DNA of 64,000 bases from GMQP-bins7 sp963776565 (lineage in GTDB: Bacteria > Actinomycetota > Thermoleophilia > Gaiellales > Gaiellaceae), in NCBI GenBank assembly GCA_963776565.1, contig CAVZNF010000008.1, positions 1 through 64,000 on the forward strand, in the 5' to 3' direction. The notes under the pieces were generated by a model. That model was given only the letters and a program-made list of their open reading frames with translations, did not search any database and had not been told where the DNA came from. Position 1 is the first letter of the stretch, and each line of letters opens with the position of its first letter. Of this stretch, positions 1 to 8,371 are shown in pieces. A program made the translations under genes and the position numbers.

Positions 1-357
1 ACCAGACGAGCTGCCGAACAGCCTGCGGCACGGCACGCTGCACAGGATGCGCATAAGAGGACAAACACCCTCCAACAATTAGCTACAGCAACCATCCCCA
101 GCGGCCGGAGCCGCCTGCATCGGGAAATCCCCCGCACTCCGGCTTCCGCTTGTACGCAACGGGCCGTGAGGTCGTCGCTGGAACGCGTGGCGCGTCCGGT
201 GGGGGAAGCGGGCACTGAGGATCGCGCGCGAGGCTGGCGTCTCGATCGCGACGAAATAGATCACGCTGCCCTGCCGCCTGGCCCGAACCTTGAATGCGAC
301 GTTTTCGGGCTCTAAAATCGCGTGCCAGTCAGCGACCTCGGAGGGAGGAAAGTCGAG
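1..357. other. Left-edge stretch without a supported gene
   Basis: No convincing coding sequence is seen on either strand. A minus-strand frame at about 106-321 stays open and contains a mildly protein-like stretch, but it runs antisense into the next gene and ends in low-complexity residues, so it is not called. An imperfect GC-rich dyad lies at about 110-165, with GCCGGAG-type arms. It differs from the dispersed hairpin family found further on. The region could hold the control region of the gene at 358. Confidence 0.4.
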
Positions 358-1055
358 ATGGCGGACGACCAGAGGCATGGCCGGATCTTCGGAGTGCTGA
401 TGATCATCACGTTCATCACCTCGATTGGCGCGCTCGCGCTCTTCCAGCCAGTCCTCGATGATCCAGTCGGCTACATCACTGGCGGCGGGAAGGACAACCA
501 GATCTACCTGGGTGCTCTCCTGGAGTTCTTCCTCGTCATCTCGAACGTCGGAACGGCCGTCGCCCTCTACCCAATCGCGAGGCGTCAGAACGAGGCGCTC
601 GCGATCGGCTACGTCGGAGCGCGAATCATCGAAAGCACCTTCATCGCGGCGGGGATCATCTTCGTGCTCGGAGTCGTGGGCCTGCGCCACGATCTTCCCG
701 GCGCCGACGACGCTGCCTTCACGCTCGCCGCGCTCAAGGACTGGACGTTCCTGTTCGGCCCCGGATTCATCGTTCCTTGGGGAACGGCTTGATCCTCGGC
801 TACCTGATGTACAGGTCCGGCCTCGTCCCACGGCGCATGGCCTGGCTCGGACTGATCGGAGGGCCAGTCCTCTTCATTTCGAGCGTGGGCACGCTCGTTG
901 AGTGGTGGGACGCCGGCAGGACTGTTCCGAGCCTCCTGGTCATCCCGGAATTCATCTGGGAGGCGTTCCTCGGCATCTACTGCGCCATCTGGGGATTCAG
1001 AAAGGACTCTCCGATTGTCCGACCGAACTGGCGCGGCAACGCCACGACCGTATGA
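358..1055 (+). CDS. DUF4386-like integral membrane protein, one frameshift
   Basis: About 232 residues in two frames. The first (358 to about 775) gives a polytopic membrane protein with helices near residues 10-32, 50-75 and 90-115. The second frame (from about 777) continues with GNGLILGYLMYRSGLVPRRM, the most recognisable signature of DUF4386 proteins, and further helices. The break lies near 770-778, just before LGNGLIL, and is a one-base indel. The ATG at 358 is chosen over the upstream ATG at 322 because a GGAGGGAGGAAAG ribosome-binding site precedes it. The function is unknown. The stop overlaps the next start as ATGA, so the two genes are probably translationally coupled. Confidence 0.7.
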
Positions 1056-1774
1056 GTACCGACTCCGCACCCACGCCCGTAGTCCCGTCGCCGTCTATAC
1101 CCGTCTCATGGCGGCGCTTGCTCGCGCTGTCTGGAGTTGCCTTCGCGATTCTCTTTCTCGTCGGGTGGTTCGCAAGCGGCGGGGACGCGCCTGACTACGG
1201 CGCATCAGATCAGGACTGGACGAACTGGGCGGATGACAACGAGTGGAAGAGCCGCATCGGAGCGTTCGCGATGCTGCTGGCGGGCTTCGTGTTCCTGCAC
1301 TTCGCGGCGACCATCCGAACTGCGCTCGGGGATGCTGAGACGAGAGCTGGCGGTTCGGCACAACTGGCTCGGGTCGCGTTCGCGGGTGCCATTACGGGCA
1401 TGGCGGGCATGGTCATGGCGATTGTCATCATCTCGAGCGCGACGACTGAGGGTGCCGACGTGAACCCGATCGTGACTAGAGCGATAGCGAGTTCCTCGGC
1501 TGGGCCTTTCCTACTTTCAGCCATGGGCTTCGCCGCGTTCCTCATGGCCGGTGGGCTGGTCACAATTCGCACCGGAGTCTTCGCACGCTGGACAGGCATC
1601 GTCGCGCTCATCGGCGCGGCTTCATTTCTCGTCGCGTTCGCCGCCGTTCTTTCGGGCTTGGGCGAAGACAGTCTCTTCGGCTTCGGCTTCTTTCCCGGCG
1701 TCCTGGCGCTCGTGATCTGGTCAATCGCTACGAGCATCGCTACGCATCGCGCGATAGCGACCTCAGCCCTCTAG
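1052..1774 (+). CDS. Polytopic membrane protein of unknown function
   Basis: A 240-residue protein with about six predicted membrane helices: residues 20-42, a short periplasmic segment rich in Asp and Trp (about 45-68), then helices near 72-92, 108-130, 145-165, 175-195 and 205-230. The ATG is inside the ATGA overlap with the preceding DUF4386-like gene, so the pair forms a two-gene operon. The family is not recognised with certainty. The layout resembles hypothetical actinobacterial membrane proteins often found beside DUF4386 genes. No catalytic motif is visible. Confidence 0.65.
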   Translation: MSTDSAPTPVVPSPSIPVSWRRLLALSGVAFAILFLVGWFASGGDAPDYGASDQDWTNWADDNEWKSRIGAFAMLLAGFVFLHFAATIRTALGDAETRAGGSAQLARVAFAGAITGMAGMVMAIVIISSATTEGADVNPIVTRAIASSSAGPFLLSAMGFAAFLMAGGLVTIRTGVFARWTGIVALIGAASFLVAFAAVLSGLGEDSLFGFGFFPGVLALVIWSIATSIATHRAIATSAL

Positions 1775-1917
1775 TTGGGTCCGCCCGCCTTTAGCTCCCG
1801 CTCCTCGATCCGCATGTGGCTGGCGAGTTCAGGCTCGTCTCCACGTACCTCCTCGATGAACCGCTCGGCGGCGAGATGGCAGCGGCCGTGTTCGGCCACG
1901 AATCCGACCTTGTGCAC
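1771..1917 (-). CDS. Possible short hypothetical protein or gene remnant
   Basis: A minus-strand frame reads VHKVGFVAEHGRCHLAAE..., then a charged segment ending in ELKAGGPN and a TAG that shares bases with the stop of the plus-strand gene ending at 1774. It looks protein-like (about 48 codons) but has only a GTG start and no ribosome-binding site. In-frame coding continues upstream to a stop about 14 codons further. It may be the 3' end of a truncated gene left by whatever event placed the tRNA fragment next door. No family is recognised. Confidence 0.3.
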   Translation of the reverse strand: MHKVGFVAEHGRCHLAAERFIEEVRGDEPELASHMRIEERELKAGGPN

Positions 1918-1969
1918 ATCGCTTCGGAGCGACGACGCCTCGCGGGCGCGCTTGCCTTAGAGCCGTGAG

Positions 1970-2000
1970 CGCGTAGTGCCCAATCAGTGCCCAAACGCCT
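1970..2000. repeat. Direct repeat AGTGCCCAA (two copies)
   Basis: AGTGCCCAATC and AGTGCCCAAAC occur about 13 bases apart. Short direct repeats of this kind next to a tRNA 3' end are typical of arm-type integrase sites beside att cores of actinobacterial integrated elements. That reading is inference; no integrase gene remains here. Confidence 0.35.
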
Positions 2001-2094
2001 GAGAACGGCTGCGCGCAGACAAGCGGAGTGGGGAGTGGAATGGCTCAACGAAGCCACTTTGCGCCACCCCCCACCAGAGCTCGCCACCCGCCTG

Positions 2095-2129
2095 AGAAGC
2101 GCGTGGAGGTTCAAGTCCTCTCATCCGCA
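2095..2129 (+). other. 3' end of a tRNA gene (probable attachment-site remnant)
   Basis: GGAGG-TTCAAGT-CCTCT forms a canonical T arm, followed by CATCCGC, which would be the 3' side of an acceptor stem, and a discriminator A. A matching 5' acceptor strand (GCGGATG) is absent from the upstream 100 bases, and no D or anticodon arm can be folded. This is therefore a tRNA 3' fragment, not a tRNA gene. Such fragments usually mark the end of an integrated element that duplicated the 3' end of its target tRNA. CCA is not encoded. Confidence 0.55.
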
Positions 2130-2148
2130 TGCGACCTATTGTGCGCAA

Positions 2149-2220
2149 GGACGGAATCCGCTAGCGCGGAGTTCCGTCCGCGCGAAGATCCCTGAAGCGG
2201 CCGCTTCGTCGGCCGGTCGC
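2149..2220 (+). repeat. Paired-hairpin dispersed repeat, copy 1
   Basis: GGACGGAATCCGC-TAGC-GCGGAGTTCCGTCC forms a long hairpin with a TAGC loop and one bulge. It is followed by CGCGAAGATCCCTGAAGC and a GC-rich dyad with GAAGCGGCCGCTTC at its core. Two relatives lie at 6082-6152 (opposite strand) and 11163-11239. The stems differ in sequence between copies but keep pairing, while the loop and the linker are conserved. It sits between the tRNA fragment and the HEAT-repeat gene. Its role is unknown. Confidence 0.7.
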
Positions 2221-2298
2221 GGCTTCTGGCACGCGCCTAGTGCGGAGATCCCCCATTCGAGGGACGGCTGGGTCGGCGAGTCCGACGACGACCTGTGA

Positions 2299-3325
2299 GT
2301 GGACGCGCTCGTTCTCCGCGTTTCGCTCGACGTGCTCGCGATCGCGTTCGCGTCGTGGGTCGCGCTGTCGTTCGCGATCGTCGTCGGACGCCTCCGTTTC
2401 GACCACGCTCTGCGCGGGTCGCTCGAAGCCCCTGAGCGATCGTCTCGCGCGACGCCTCGTGCGACGCGCGGGGGGCCGTCCCCGCAGCGAGTGGGGCAGA
2501 TGGCGGCGCGTTCGGGCGTTGCAGCGTCTCGAAGAGGCTCATCACCCGACGGTCCCGAGGTTGATCAGGCCGGTGCTCGCCGACCCCGATCCGATGATCG
2601 CCGCCGCCGCGATCCGAACCCTCGGCGACATCGGGGACGACTGGGCGATAGACCTGCTCATCGACGCCCTCCGCCGCGGCGAAGGCCAACGCTCCCGTAT
2701 CGCGTCGGAGCTCGAGCGGCTCGCTCCGGCTCCAGGCGCGAGGCTTCTACCGCTCCTCCGCGACTGGAATCCGACCGTGCGCTTCTGGGGCGCGACGCTG
2801 CTCCGTCCGTACCCGGATCTCGGTGAGGCGACGCTGGTGGAGCTCACCTGGGACCCCGACGCGAACGTCCGTGCGGCTGTGGTCGAGACCCTCGGAACGC
2901 GGCATGGGAAGGACGTCGGCACCGCGCTCGTCGCACGGCTCGACGACAGCGAATGGTTCGTCCGCGTCCACGCGGCGCGGGCGGCCGGTCACGTCGTCGG
3001 AGCCGACGCCGCGCCGACGATCACGCGACTCCTCGCGGACGAGCGCTGGTGGGTCCGGACGGCGGCCAAGGACGCGCTGCGCGGGATGGGCTCCGACGCC
3101 GTGCCGTCGCTGCTCTCGATCCTCGCTCACGACGATCCGTTCGCGCGGAACGGCGCCGCCGAGGTGTTGCAGGACATCGGCTTCGTCGACTTCCTCGCAA
3201 GCGACAACCCGCGAAGCCCCCTGCTGGAGCGCATCTACGACGCCGGCGGCGAGCGCTACCGCGAGGCCGCCGAGGCGCGACACGTCGACGGGGTCGCGGC
3301 GGACGAGGGGGTGCGGGCCGCATGA
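2299..3325 (+). CDS. Membrane-anchored HEAT-repeat protein, one frameshift
   Basis: About 341 residues. The GTG at 2299 directly follows an in-frame stop. It opens a frame with one N-terminal membrane helix (about residues 5-28) and a basic stretch; the frame is broken near 2425-2440 and resumes as a solenoid of HEAT/PBS-lyase-like repeats. Repeat marks include IAAAAIRTLGDIGDDWAIDL, VRAAVVETLGT, VRVHAARAAG, VRTAAKDALRGMG and RNGAAEVLQDIG, about one per 30 residues. Such repeats form protein-binding scaffolds. The stop overlaps the glycosyltransferase start as ATGA, so this protein probably organises or regulates that membrane enzyme (inference). Confidence 0.75.
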
Positions 3326-4722
3326 CGACCGCGCTCACCGTCGTCGTCCTCGTCTGCTTCGCGTACCTGCTCCTCGTCAACCTCGTTGCCCTCGTGTTCC
3401 TCGCCATCGGTGCGTTCGAGAACGCCGTCCGCAAGCACGACGCCGACAGCAACGACTTCGCGACGCTGGAGACGTCACGATTCACGATCCCGGTCAGCGT
3501 GATCGTCGCCGCATACGACGAGGAGGTCGTCATCGAGTCGACCGTTCGCTCGCTGCTCGCGTTCGACTATCCGGAATTCGAGGTCGTCGTCGTGAACGAC
3601 GGCTCGTCGGACGAGACGCTCGAGCGGCTGAAGGTCGCGTTCGACCTGGCTCCGTACGAGATGTTCCTGCGCCGCATCTTCACGACGCAGCCCGTGCGCG
3701 GGATCTACCGCTCTCGGGACTACCCGAACCTCGTCGTCGTGGACAAGGAGAACGGCGGGAAGGCCGATTCGTGGAACGCGGCGCTCAACCTCGCGCGGTA
3801 CCGCTACGTGTGCGGGGTCGACGCGGACACGGTCTTCGATCCGAAGGCGCTACTCATGGCGATGCGCGTCGCGATCAACGACCCGGCGCGGATCGTCGGC
3901 GTGACGAGCCAGATCACGACGGCCCGCGACCCGGAAGCGATCCTCTCGGCTCCCGTGGGAAGTCGGCGCGTCGACGGCGGGCTGCTGGGGCTCTATCAGC
4001 ACCTCGACTTCATCCGCGCGTTCCTCAACAATCGCCTCGCCTGGTCGAGGCTCGGCTTCATGCTCTGCTCGCCCGGCGGCTTCCAGATCTGGCGGCGGGA
4101 CGTCCTCGAGGAGGTCGGCGGCTACTCGACGTCGTTCACCTGCGAGGACATCGAGCTCACCTTCCGCATCCACGAGCGCTATCGCCGTGAAGGGCGCGAC
4201 TACGAGATCCGGTGCCTCCCCGACAGCGTCGGCGTGACCGAGGGCCCGGATGACATCCCGAAGCTCGTATCGCAGCGCGAGCGCTGGCAGCGCGTGATCA
4301 ACGAGACCGTCGTGCATTACCGCGGCATGTGGTTCAACCGGCGCTACGGCTCGGTCGGGATGATCGGCGCGCCCTTCTACCTGTTGACCGAGGTGCTCTC
4401 GCCGGCGATCGAGGTCCTCGCGATGGCGTCGCTCGTCGTCGCCGTCGCGCTTGGCATCTTCGACGTCGAAGTCTTCCTCGTCGTGGTCGCGGCGATGGCG
4501 TTCGTCAACGCCGCTCTCACCGCCGGCGCGATCCTTCTGGACGACCTCCAGTCGCGCCTCTATCGCGTTCGCGATCTTGTGCGGCTGCTCTTCTGGGCGC
4601 CGTTCGACATGCTCCTGTATCGCCCGATCATCGCCTGGGCGCGCTTCAAGGGGACGTGGCGTTTCCTGCGCGGTGACAAGGCCTGGCACAAGTTCGAGCG
4701 GAACGCCCGTGCGCCCGCATAA
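3322..4722 (+). CDS. Processive family 2 glycosyltransferase, membrane-bound
   Basis: 466 residues. An N-terminal helix (about 3-30) precedes a GT-A domain with VSVIVAAYDEE, VVNDGSSDET (nucleotide-binding Asp), DADT (metal-binding DxD-like), CEDIELTFRI (ED motif, catalytic base) and QRERWQR (the QxxRW motif of processive synthases). At least three C-terminal helices follow. The family includes cellulose, hyaluronan and poly-N-acetylglucosamine synthases, which polymerise and export sugar at the membrane. The product cannot be told from sequence alone. It is coupled to the HEAT-repeat protein by an ATGA overlap; no PilZ domain is visible. Confidence 0.85.
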   Translation: MTTALTVVVLVCFAYLLLVNLVALVFLAIGAFENAVRKHDADSNDFATLETSRFTIPVSVIVAAYDEEVVIESTVRSLLAFDYPEFEVVVVNDGSSDETLERLKVAFDLAPYEMFLRRIFTTQPVRGIYRSRDYPNLVVVDKENGGKADSWNAALNLARYRYVCGVDADTVFDPKALLMAMRVAINDPARIVGVTSQITTARDPEAILSAPVGSRRVDGGLLGLYQHLDFIRAFLNNRLAWSRLGFMLCSPGGFQIWRRDVLEEVGGYSTSFTCEDIELTFRIHERYRREGRDYEIRCLPDSVGVTEGPDDIPKLVSQRERWQRVINETVVHYRGMWFNRRYGSVGMIGAPFYLLTEVLSPAIEVLAMASLVVAVALGIFDVEVFLVVVAAMAFVNAALTAGAILLDDLQSRLYRVRDLVRLLFWAPFDMLLYRPIIAWARFKGTWRFLRGDKAWHKFERNARAPA

Positions 4723-4758
4723 GCTCCGCTCCGCGACCGCGCAAGCCGCGAGGTTCGA

Positions 4759-4764
4759 TAGCGT
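4759..4764 (+). promoter_or_regulatory. -10 hexamer TAGCGT for leaderless transcript
   Basis: TAGCGT lies 8 bases before the GTG at 4773, one of about thirteen TANNNT hexamers in this window placed 6-10 bases before a start codon. It supports the short downstream gene and its start. Confidence 0.5.
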
Positions 4765-4772
4765 CTTCCGAA

Positions 4773-4973
4773 GTGACGACGGACTACGAGATCCGCTCGG
4801 GCAAGCGATCCGTCTCGATCAGGAGCGGGCCGAGCGCGCAACAGGCTCTGCTCGACTACGTGCGCTCGCTCGGCTGCAGCGATGCCGAGATCATCAGGCT
4901 CGGCGCCGACTCCGTCTCCTGGCGTGGTGCTCGGTACACCGCCGTCGCTGTTCCGAGCGGCACCGCCGACTAG
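4773..4973 (+). CDS. Small conserved-looking hypothetical protein
   Basis: 66 residues from a GTG start preceded by TAGCGT at 4759-4764 (leaderless arrangement). It is soluble and has no signal peptide. It looks like a compact alpha/beta fold, with an acidic/basic N-terminus, a helix near residues 22-34 and a C-terminal strand around SWRGARYTAVAV. No family is recognised. It sits alone between the glycosyltransferase and the convergent peroxiredoxin gene, 7 bases from the latter's stop. Confidence 0.6.
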   Translation: MTTDYEIRSGKRSVSIRSGPSAQQALLDYVRSLGCSDAEIIRLGADSVSWRGARYTAVAVPSGTAD

Positions 4974-4980
4974 TTCCCGC

Positions 4981-5463
<483 letters not shown>

Positions 5464-5467
<4 letters not shown>

Positions 5468-5997
5468 GACGGCAGCCACCCCTCGCCGTAGGTTGACCGC
5501 TCCTCTTTCCCCCAGCGGGCATACGCCTCGTCCGGGCTCGACGTCTCCTCGAGCACGCTTGCATCGTGCTTCGCTGCGACCTCGTTCACCGGATAGAGGA
5601 CCTCGAAGCCGCCCACGCGGCTGCCGACCATGACGATCACGCACGGCGCGTCGCCCGTCCCGACGAAGACGTGCCGGGTCCACGGCGGGCAGTGGACGAA
5701 GTCCCAGGCCTTCAGGGGGCGCTCCTCACCCTCGATCACGAGCACACACTCACCGGAGACGACGAGGAAGTCCTCCTGGCCGCGCTCGCCGTGGTAGATG
5801 CCCCGCTGACCAGGCCCCACGACTTGGATGCGGAAGCCGAGCTGCGCCCACTCCTGCCCACCCTCGAAGTCGGTGTCCTGCCCGCGCTCCTCGCTTCGGA
5901 TCCATGATGCGTCACGCGCGTTGAGCACGAACCAGCCCTCGCCCTGGGGAATGAGCCCGGCGTCCGTCTTCTTCAGCTCGGCCTCCGGGACGGTCAT
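5464..5997 (-). CDS. Cupin-domain protein
   Basis: 177 residues with a single conserved beta-barrel cupin. Metal-ligand-like residues appear in QRGIYHGERGQEDFLVVSGE (motif 1, with His and Glu) and in VHCPPWTRHVF (motif 2 His). The C-terminus is helical and polar. Cupins of this type bind sugars or small metabolites, or act as isomerases or dioxygenases, and the substrate cannot be assigned. It is the first gene of a two-gene minus-strand operon with PrxQ (ATGA overlap), which suggests a role in redox or carbonyl stress (inference). Confidence 0.7.
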
Positions 5998-6081
5998 GGC
6001 CCGATGTCTGAGATTGTCGTGTCGATCACATGGACATATTGTCGAAAGAGACCGTATGCCCGTCTCGGTTGGTCAGTCGGT

Positions 6082-6152
6082 GCGATGCGGCCGCGAAGCG
6101 GACGCCTTCAGGGATGTTCGCGGCTCGGAATCCGCGCTAGCGGATTCCGAGC
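6082..6152 (-). repeat. Paired-hairpin dispersed repeat, copy 2
   Basis: On the minus strand this reads GCTCGGAATCCGC-TAGC-GCGGATTCCGAGC, a perfect 13-bp stem at 6123-6152. It is followed by CGCGAACATCCCTGAAGG and a GC-rich segment. The outer stem bases differ from copy 1 (GCTC/GAGC against GGAC/GTCC) but stay paired. It lies in the divergent gap between the cupin gene and the membrane-protein gene at 6176. Confidence 0.7.
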
Positions 6153-6163
6153 TCGCGCAGAGA

Positions 6164-6169
6164 TAGGGT
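6164..6169 (+). promoter_or_regulatory. -10 hexamer TAGGGT for leaderless transcript
   Basis: TAGGGT is 6 bases before the ATG at 6176. It matches the window-wide TANNNT pattern and fixes the start of this two-gene operon. Confidence 0.45.
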
Positions 6170-6175
6170 CCGGCG

Positions 6176-6532
6176 ATGCTAGCCGTGCATGTGGCGCTCG
6201 GGATCGCGGTCATCGGCGTGTGCTTCGCGTCCGCTGCGCTGGCGTTCGTCGCGTACCGTCGCGCCGGAACTGGAGGCGCGTTCGTCTCGCATGCGCTCGT
6301 TCTCGCTCAGACGCTGCTGATCGCACAGGCTGCGGTCGGCCTCCTGCTCCTGTCGGACGGCAGACGCGCGCCCGAGAAGCTCCACTACAGCTACGGGGCG
6401 CTCGCGCTGGGACTCGTGCTCGTGCCGTGGTTCTACGCTCCGGGAGTGGGGCCGAAGCGGCTGCTGTGGTTCGCGGTGACGACAGTCGTGGCCGGTGGGC
6501 TCGCCGTGCGCGCGTTCACGACCGGATCATGA
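6176..6532 (+). CDS. Four-helix small membrane protein
   Basis: 118 residues with four predicted helices (about 3-25, 35-58, 72-88 and 95-113). His residues stand at helix ends (HVALGIAV, SHALVLAQTL, LHYSYGALAL), a layout like small b561-type cytochromes or their relatives in actinobacteria. Heme binding is only a possibility. The stop overlaps the next ATG by four bases (ATGA). A TAGGGT hexamer is placed for a leaderless start. Confidence 0.6.
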   Translation: MLAVHVALGIAVIGVCFASAALAFVAYRRAGTGGAFVSHALVLAQTLLIAQAAVGLLLLSDGRRAPEKLHYSYGALALGLVLVPWFYAPGVGPKRLLWFAVTTVVAGGLAVRAFTTGS

Positions 6533-6903
6533 GAGGGCTCTGGGATCGCATCCCCGCGCTCGCCCGCGCGCTCGGGATAGTCGCGGTGATCGCCGGAGTC
6601 GTCGTCGTCCTCTCGCTCGAGCCGGTGGTCGCGACGGTCGGCGGCCTCCTGCAGATCGCGTTCTTCCTCGCGGTCGCGCTCTTCCTGTTCATGCTGTGGC
6701 GCGAGCGTCGCGGGGACATCGAAGCATGGTCGGACTGGAACCGGAAGCTCTTCTACGCGGCCGTCCTCCTCGCCGTCGTCGCGATCGGGCTCGCGATCGG
6801 ATACGGATTACCCGAGAGCCGCGACGCCTTCGCCCTCGTCGCGGTGATCGGGGCATGCGCGTACGTCATCGTGCGCGTCTGGCGCATCGAGCACCGGTAC
6901 TAG
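6529..6903 (+). CDS. Four-helix small membrane protein
   Basis: 124 residues: an N-terminal amphipathic segment, helices at about 12-32, 37-56, 72-92 and 98-116, and a polar loop (RERRGDIEAWSDWNRK) between helices two and three. No family is recognised. It is coupled to the upstream membrane protein by ATGA. Its stop codon (6901-6903) overlaps that of the convergent glycoside hydrolase (6900-6902). Confidence 0.6.
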   Translation: MRGLWDRIPALARALGIVAVIAGVVVVLSLEPVVATVGGLLQIAFFLAVALFLFMLWRERRGDIEAWSDWNRKLFYAAVLLAVVAIGLAIGYGLPESRDAFALVAVIGACAYVIVRVWRIEHRY

Positions 6904-8351
6904 GGCAGAAGGAAGCTCGGTCCGGCGCGCACTGTCGCCGGCGCCGGGTTCACGGGGTGGACGAGCCGGATCGTGTAGCGGTACGTCCCCGCTTTCAGTC
7001 GACGCGTCCCGAGATCCGCCTGGACGAGCTCCCCGACTTCGGCCGAGCCCTTGGTCGCGAGCTTCGTCGCATGTGTGACCGCGTTCTCCAGCCGAACCCA
7101 GTAACGGCAGTCGAGGTCGCACGCGAAGGAGACCCTGAAGATGCCTCGCTTGGCCGCGGACCGCGTCCCGAACCGGAGCGACGTCGGGCGGACCGGCAGC
7201 TGAACGCCGGGGCAGCGCGTGATCGAGCCACCGGTCGTTCGGTCGAGCGCCTCGGTCACGCGCGCGCGGCTCGTCTTCGGCGTGCCGTCGACGTAGTGGA
7301 TGCCCGACTGCCAGGCCGAGTGGGCCCGCTCGTCGCGGGAGAGGAAGAGCAAGATCCCGCCGACCGTCGGCTGGCAGAACGCCAGCGCCAGCGCCTCCTC
7401 GTAGTAGGCGGCCTGCGTCGACTCGCTGACTGGCTTCGTCGTCGTCGGCTCCGTACCCGTGTACAGCGAAGCCTTTCCCGTCGGGATGACCGACTCGACG
7501 CCGAACTCGCCGTAGAAGATCGGAAGCTCGGAGCCGGGCTGCGCGGTGCCGTCGAAGGCCTCGCCGAGGAGCGCGACGAGCTTGCCGTAGTCCGCGACCC
7601 CGATCGTGGTCGAGTTCGGGTGCGCGGTGGCGGGAGACTGGCTCGAGTTGTCCGCATACGGATGAATGACGAACGCATCCATGACGGGGCGATCGCGGCC
7701 GCTGGCGCGATACGCGGCTCCGAGCTCGCGGATGAACCCCGTCGGAGAGTGCGTGGGGCGCGATCCCCCTGGTCGGTCGCTTCCACGGGGAGACAGTGCG
7801 CCGCCGTAGACGCGAATCTCGGGCGAGACGGCTTTCAGCGCGTCGTATGTCTGCGCGAGCAGCGCGAGGTACGCGGCGGGCGCGGCACTCGTGCCGTCGA
7901 GGCCGAACTGGGGGAGCCAGAAGCGGTTGAGGTTCGGCTCGTTGCCGACGATCACGTGCTCGAGCGACGGTGCGCTCCGTACGATCGCCGCTGCATAGGA
8001 CGCGAACTCCGCGCGCTCCTCGTCGGTCAGCGGTGTCGTGCGGGAGCCGGGGCTCATGACGGTGACGTAGACGCGTACGCCGTTCACCAGCGCCGCGTCG
8101 CCGACGTTCCGTAGCACGCGGAGCTCGTCGTCGCTCGGCCGCGTGAGACCAGGCGTCCAGTAGCTCGTGACGCGCACCGCACGGAAGCCCGAGAGACGCA
8201 AAGAGGCCATCTGCGCCTCGGCCTCGACGAGGGTCGATGCGCGGACGTCGTCCTCGACGGCACCCACGACGAGGCCCGGCCCCGCCGTCGCGAGACCCGG
8301 CGCTGCGAGCGCGACGACGGCCCCGAGGGCCGCCAGGAGCGAAAGACGCAT
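6900..8351 (-). CDS. Secreted glycoside hydrolase-like protein (clan GH-A type barrel)
   Basis: 483 residues. Residues 1-23 are a Sec signal peptide (hydrophobic core LSLLAALGAVVALAAPGLATA). The body looks like a TIM barrel: VIVGNEPNLNRFW carries the Asn-Glu acid/base motif of clan GH-A, and IFYGEFGVES carries a candidate nucleophile Glu. A C-terminal segment (about 400-483) is beta-rich with two Cys (CDLDC), resembling an appended carbohydrate-binding or fibronectin-like module. It probably acts on extracellular polysaccharide; the substrate is unknown. It is divergent from uvrC across only 20 bases. Confidence 0.65.
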   Translation of the reverse strand: MRLSLLAALGAVVALAAPGLATAGPGLVVGAVEDDVRASTLVEAEAQMASLRLSGFRAVRVTSYWTPGLTRPSDDELRVLRNVGDAALVNGVRVYVTVMSPGSRTTPLTDEERAEFASYAAAIVRSAPSLEHVIVGNEPNLNRFWLPQFGLDGTSAAPAAYLALLAQTYDALKAVSPEIRVYGGALSPRGSDRPGGSRPTHSPTGFIRELGAAYRASGRDRPVMDAFVIHPYADNSSQSPATAHPNSTTIGVADYGKLVALLGEAFDGTAQPGSELPIFYGEFGVESVIPTGKASLYTGTEPTTTKPVSESTQAAYYEEALALAFCQPTVGGILLFLSRDERAHSAWQSGIHYVDGTPKTSRARVTEALDRTTGGSITRCPGVQLPVRPTSLRFGTRSAAKRGIFRVSFACDLDCRYWVRLENAVTHATKLATKGSAEVGELVQADLGTRRLKAGTYRYTIRLVHPVNPAPATVRAGPSFLLP

Positions 8352-8356
8352 GGGGA

Positions 8357-8363
8357 TACGCTA
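8357..8363. promoter_or_regulatory. Overlapping divergent -10 hexamers (uvrC and glycoside hydrolase)
   Basis: TACGCT (8357-8362, plus) is 9 bases before the uvrC ATG. TAGCGT (8358-8363 read on the minus strand) is 6 bases before the hydrolase ATG. Both use almost the same bases because TACGCTA is nearly self-complementary, so the whole 20-base gap seems to be a two-way leaderless promoter (inference). Confidence 0.45.
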
Positions 8364-8371
8364 GCCCGAGA

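Noticed and set aside
106..321. Minus-strand protein upstream of the DUF4386 gene
   Set aside because: The reading is partly protein-like but starts antisense to the next gene and degenerates into low complexity; no start signal.
2095..2129. Complete tRNA gene
   Set aside because: Only the T arm and the 3' acceptor strand are present; no 5' acceptor strand, D arm or anticodon arm can be found upstream.
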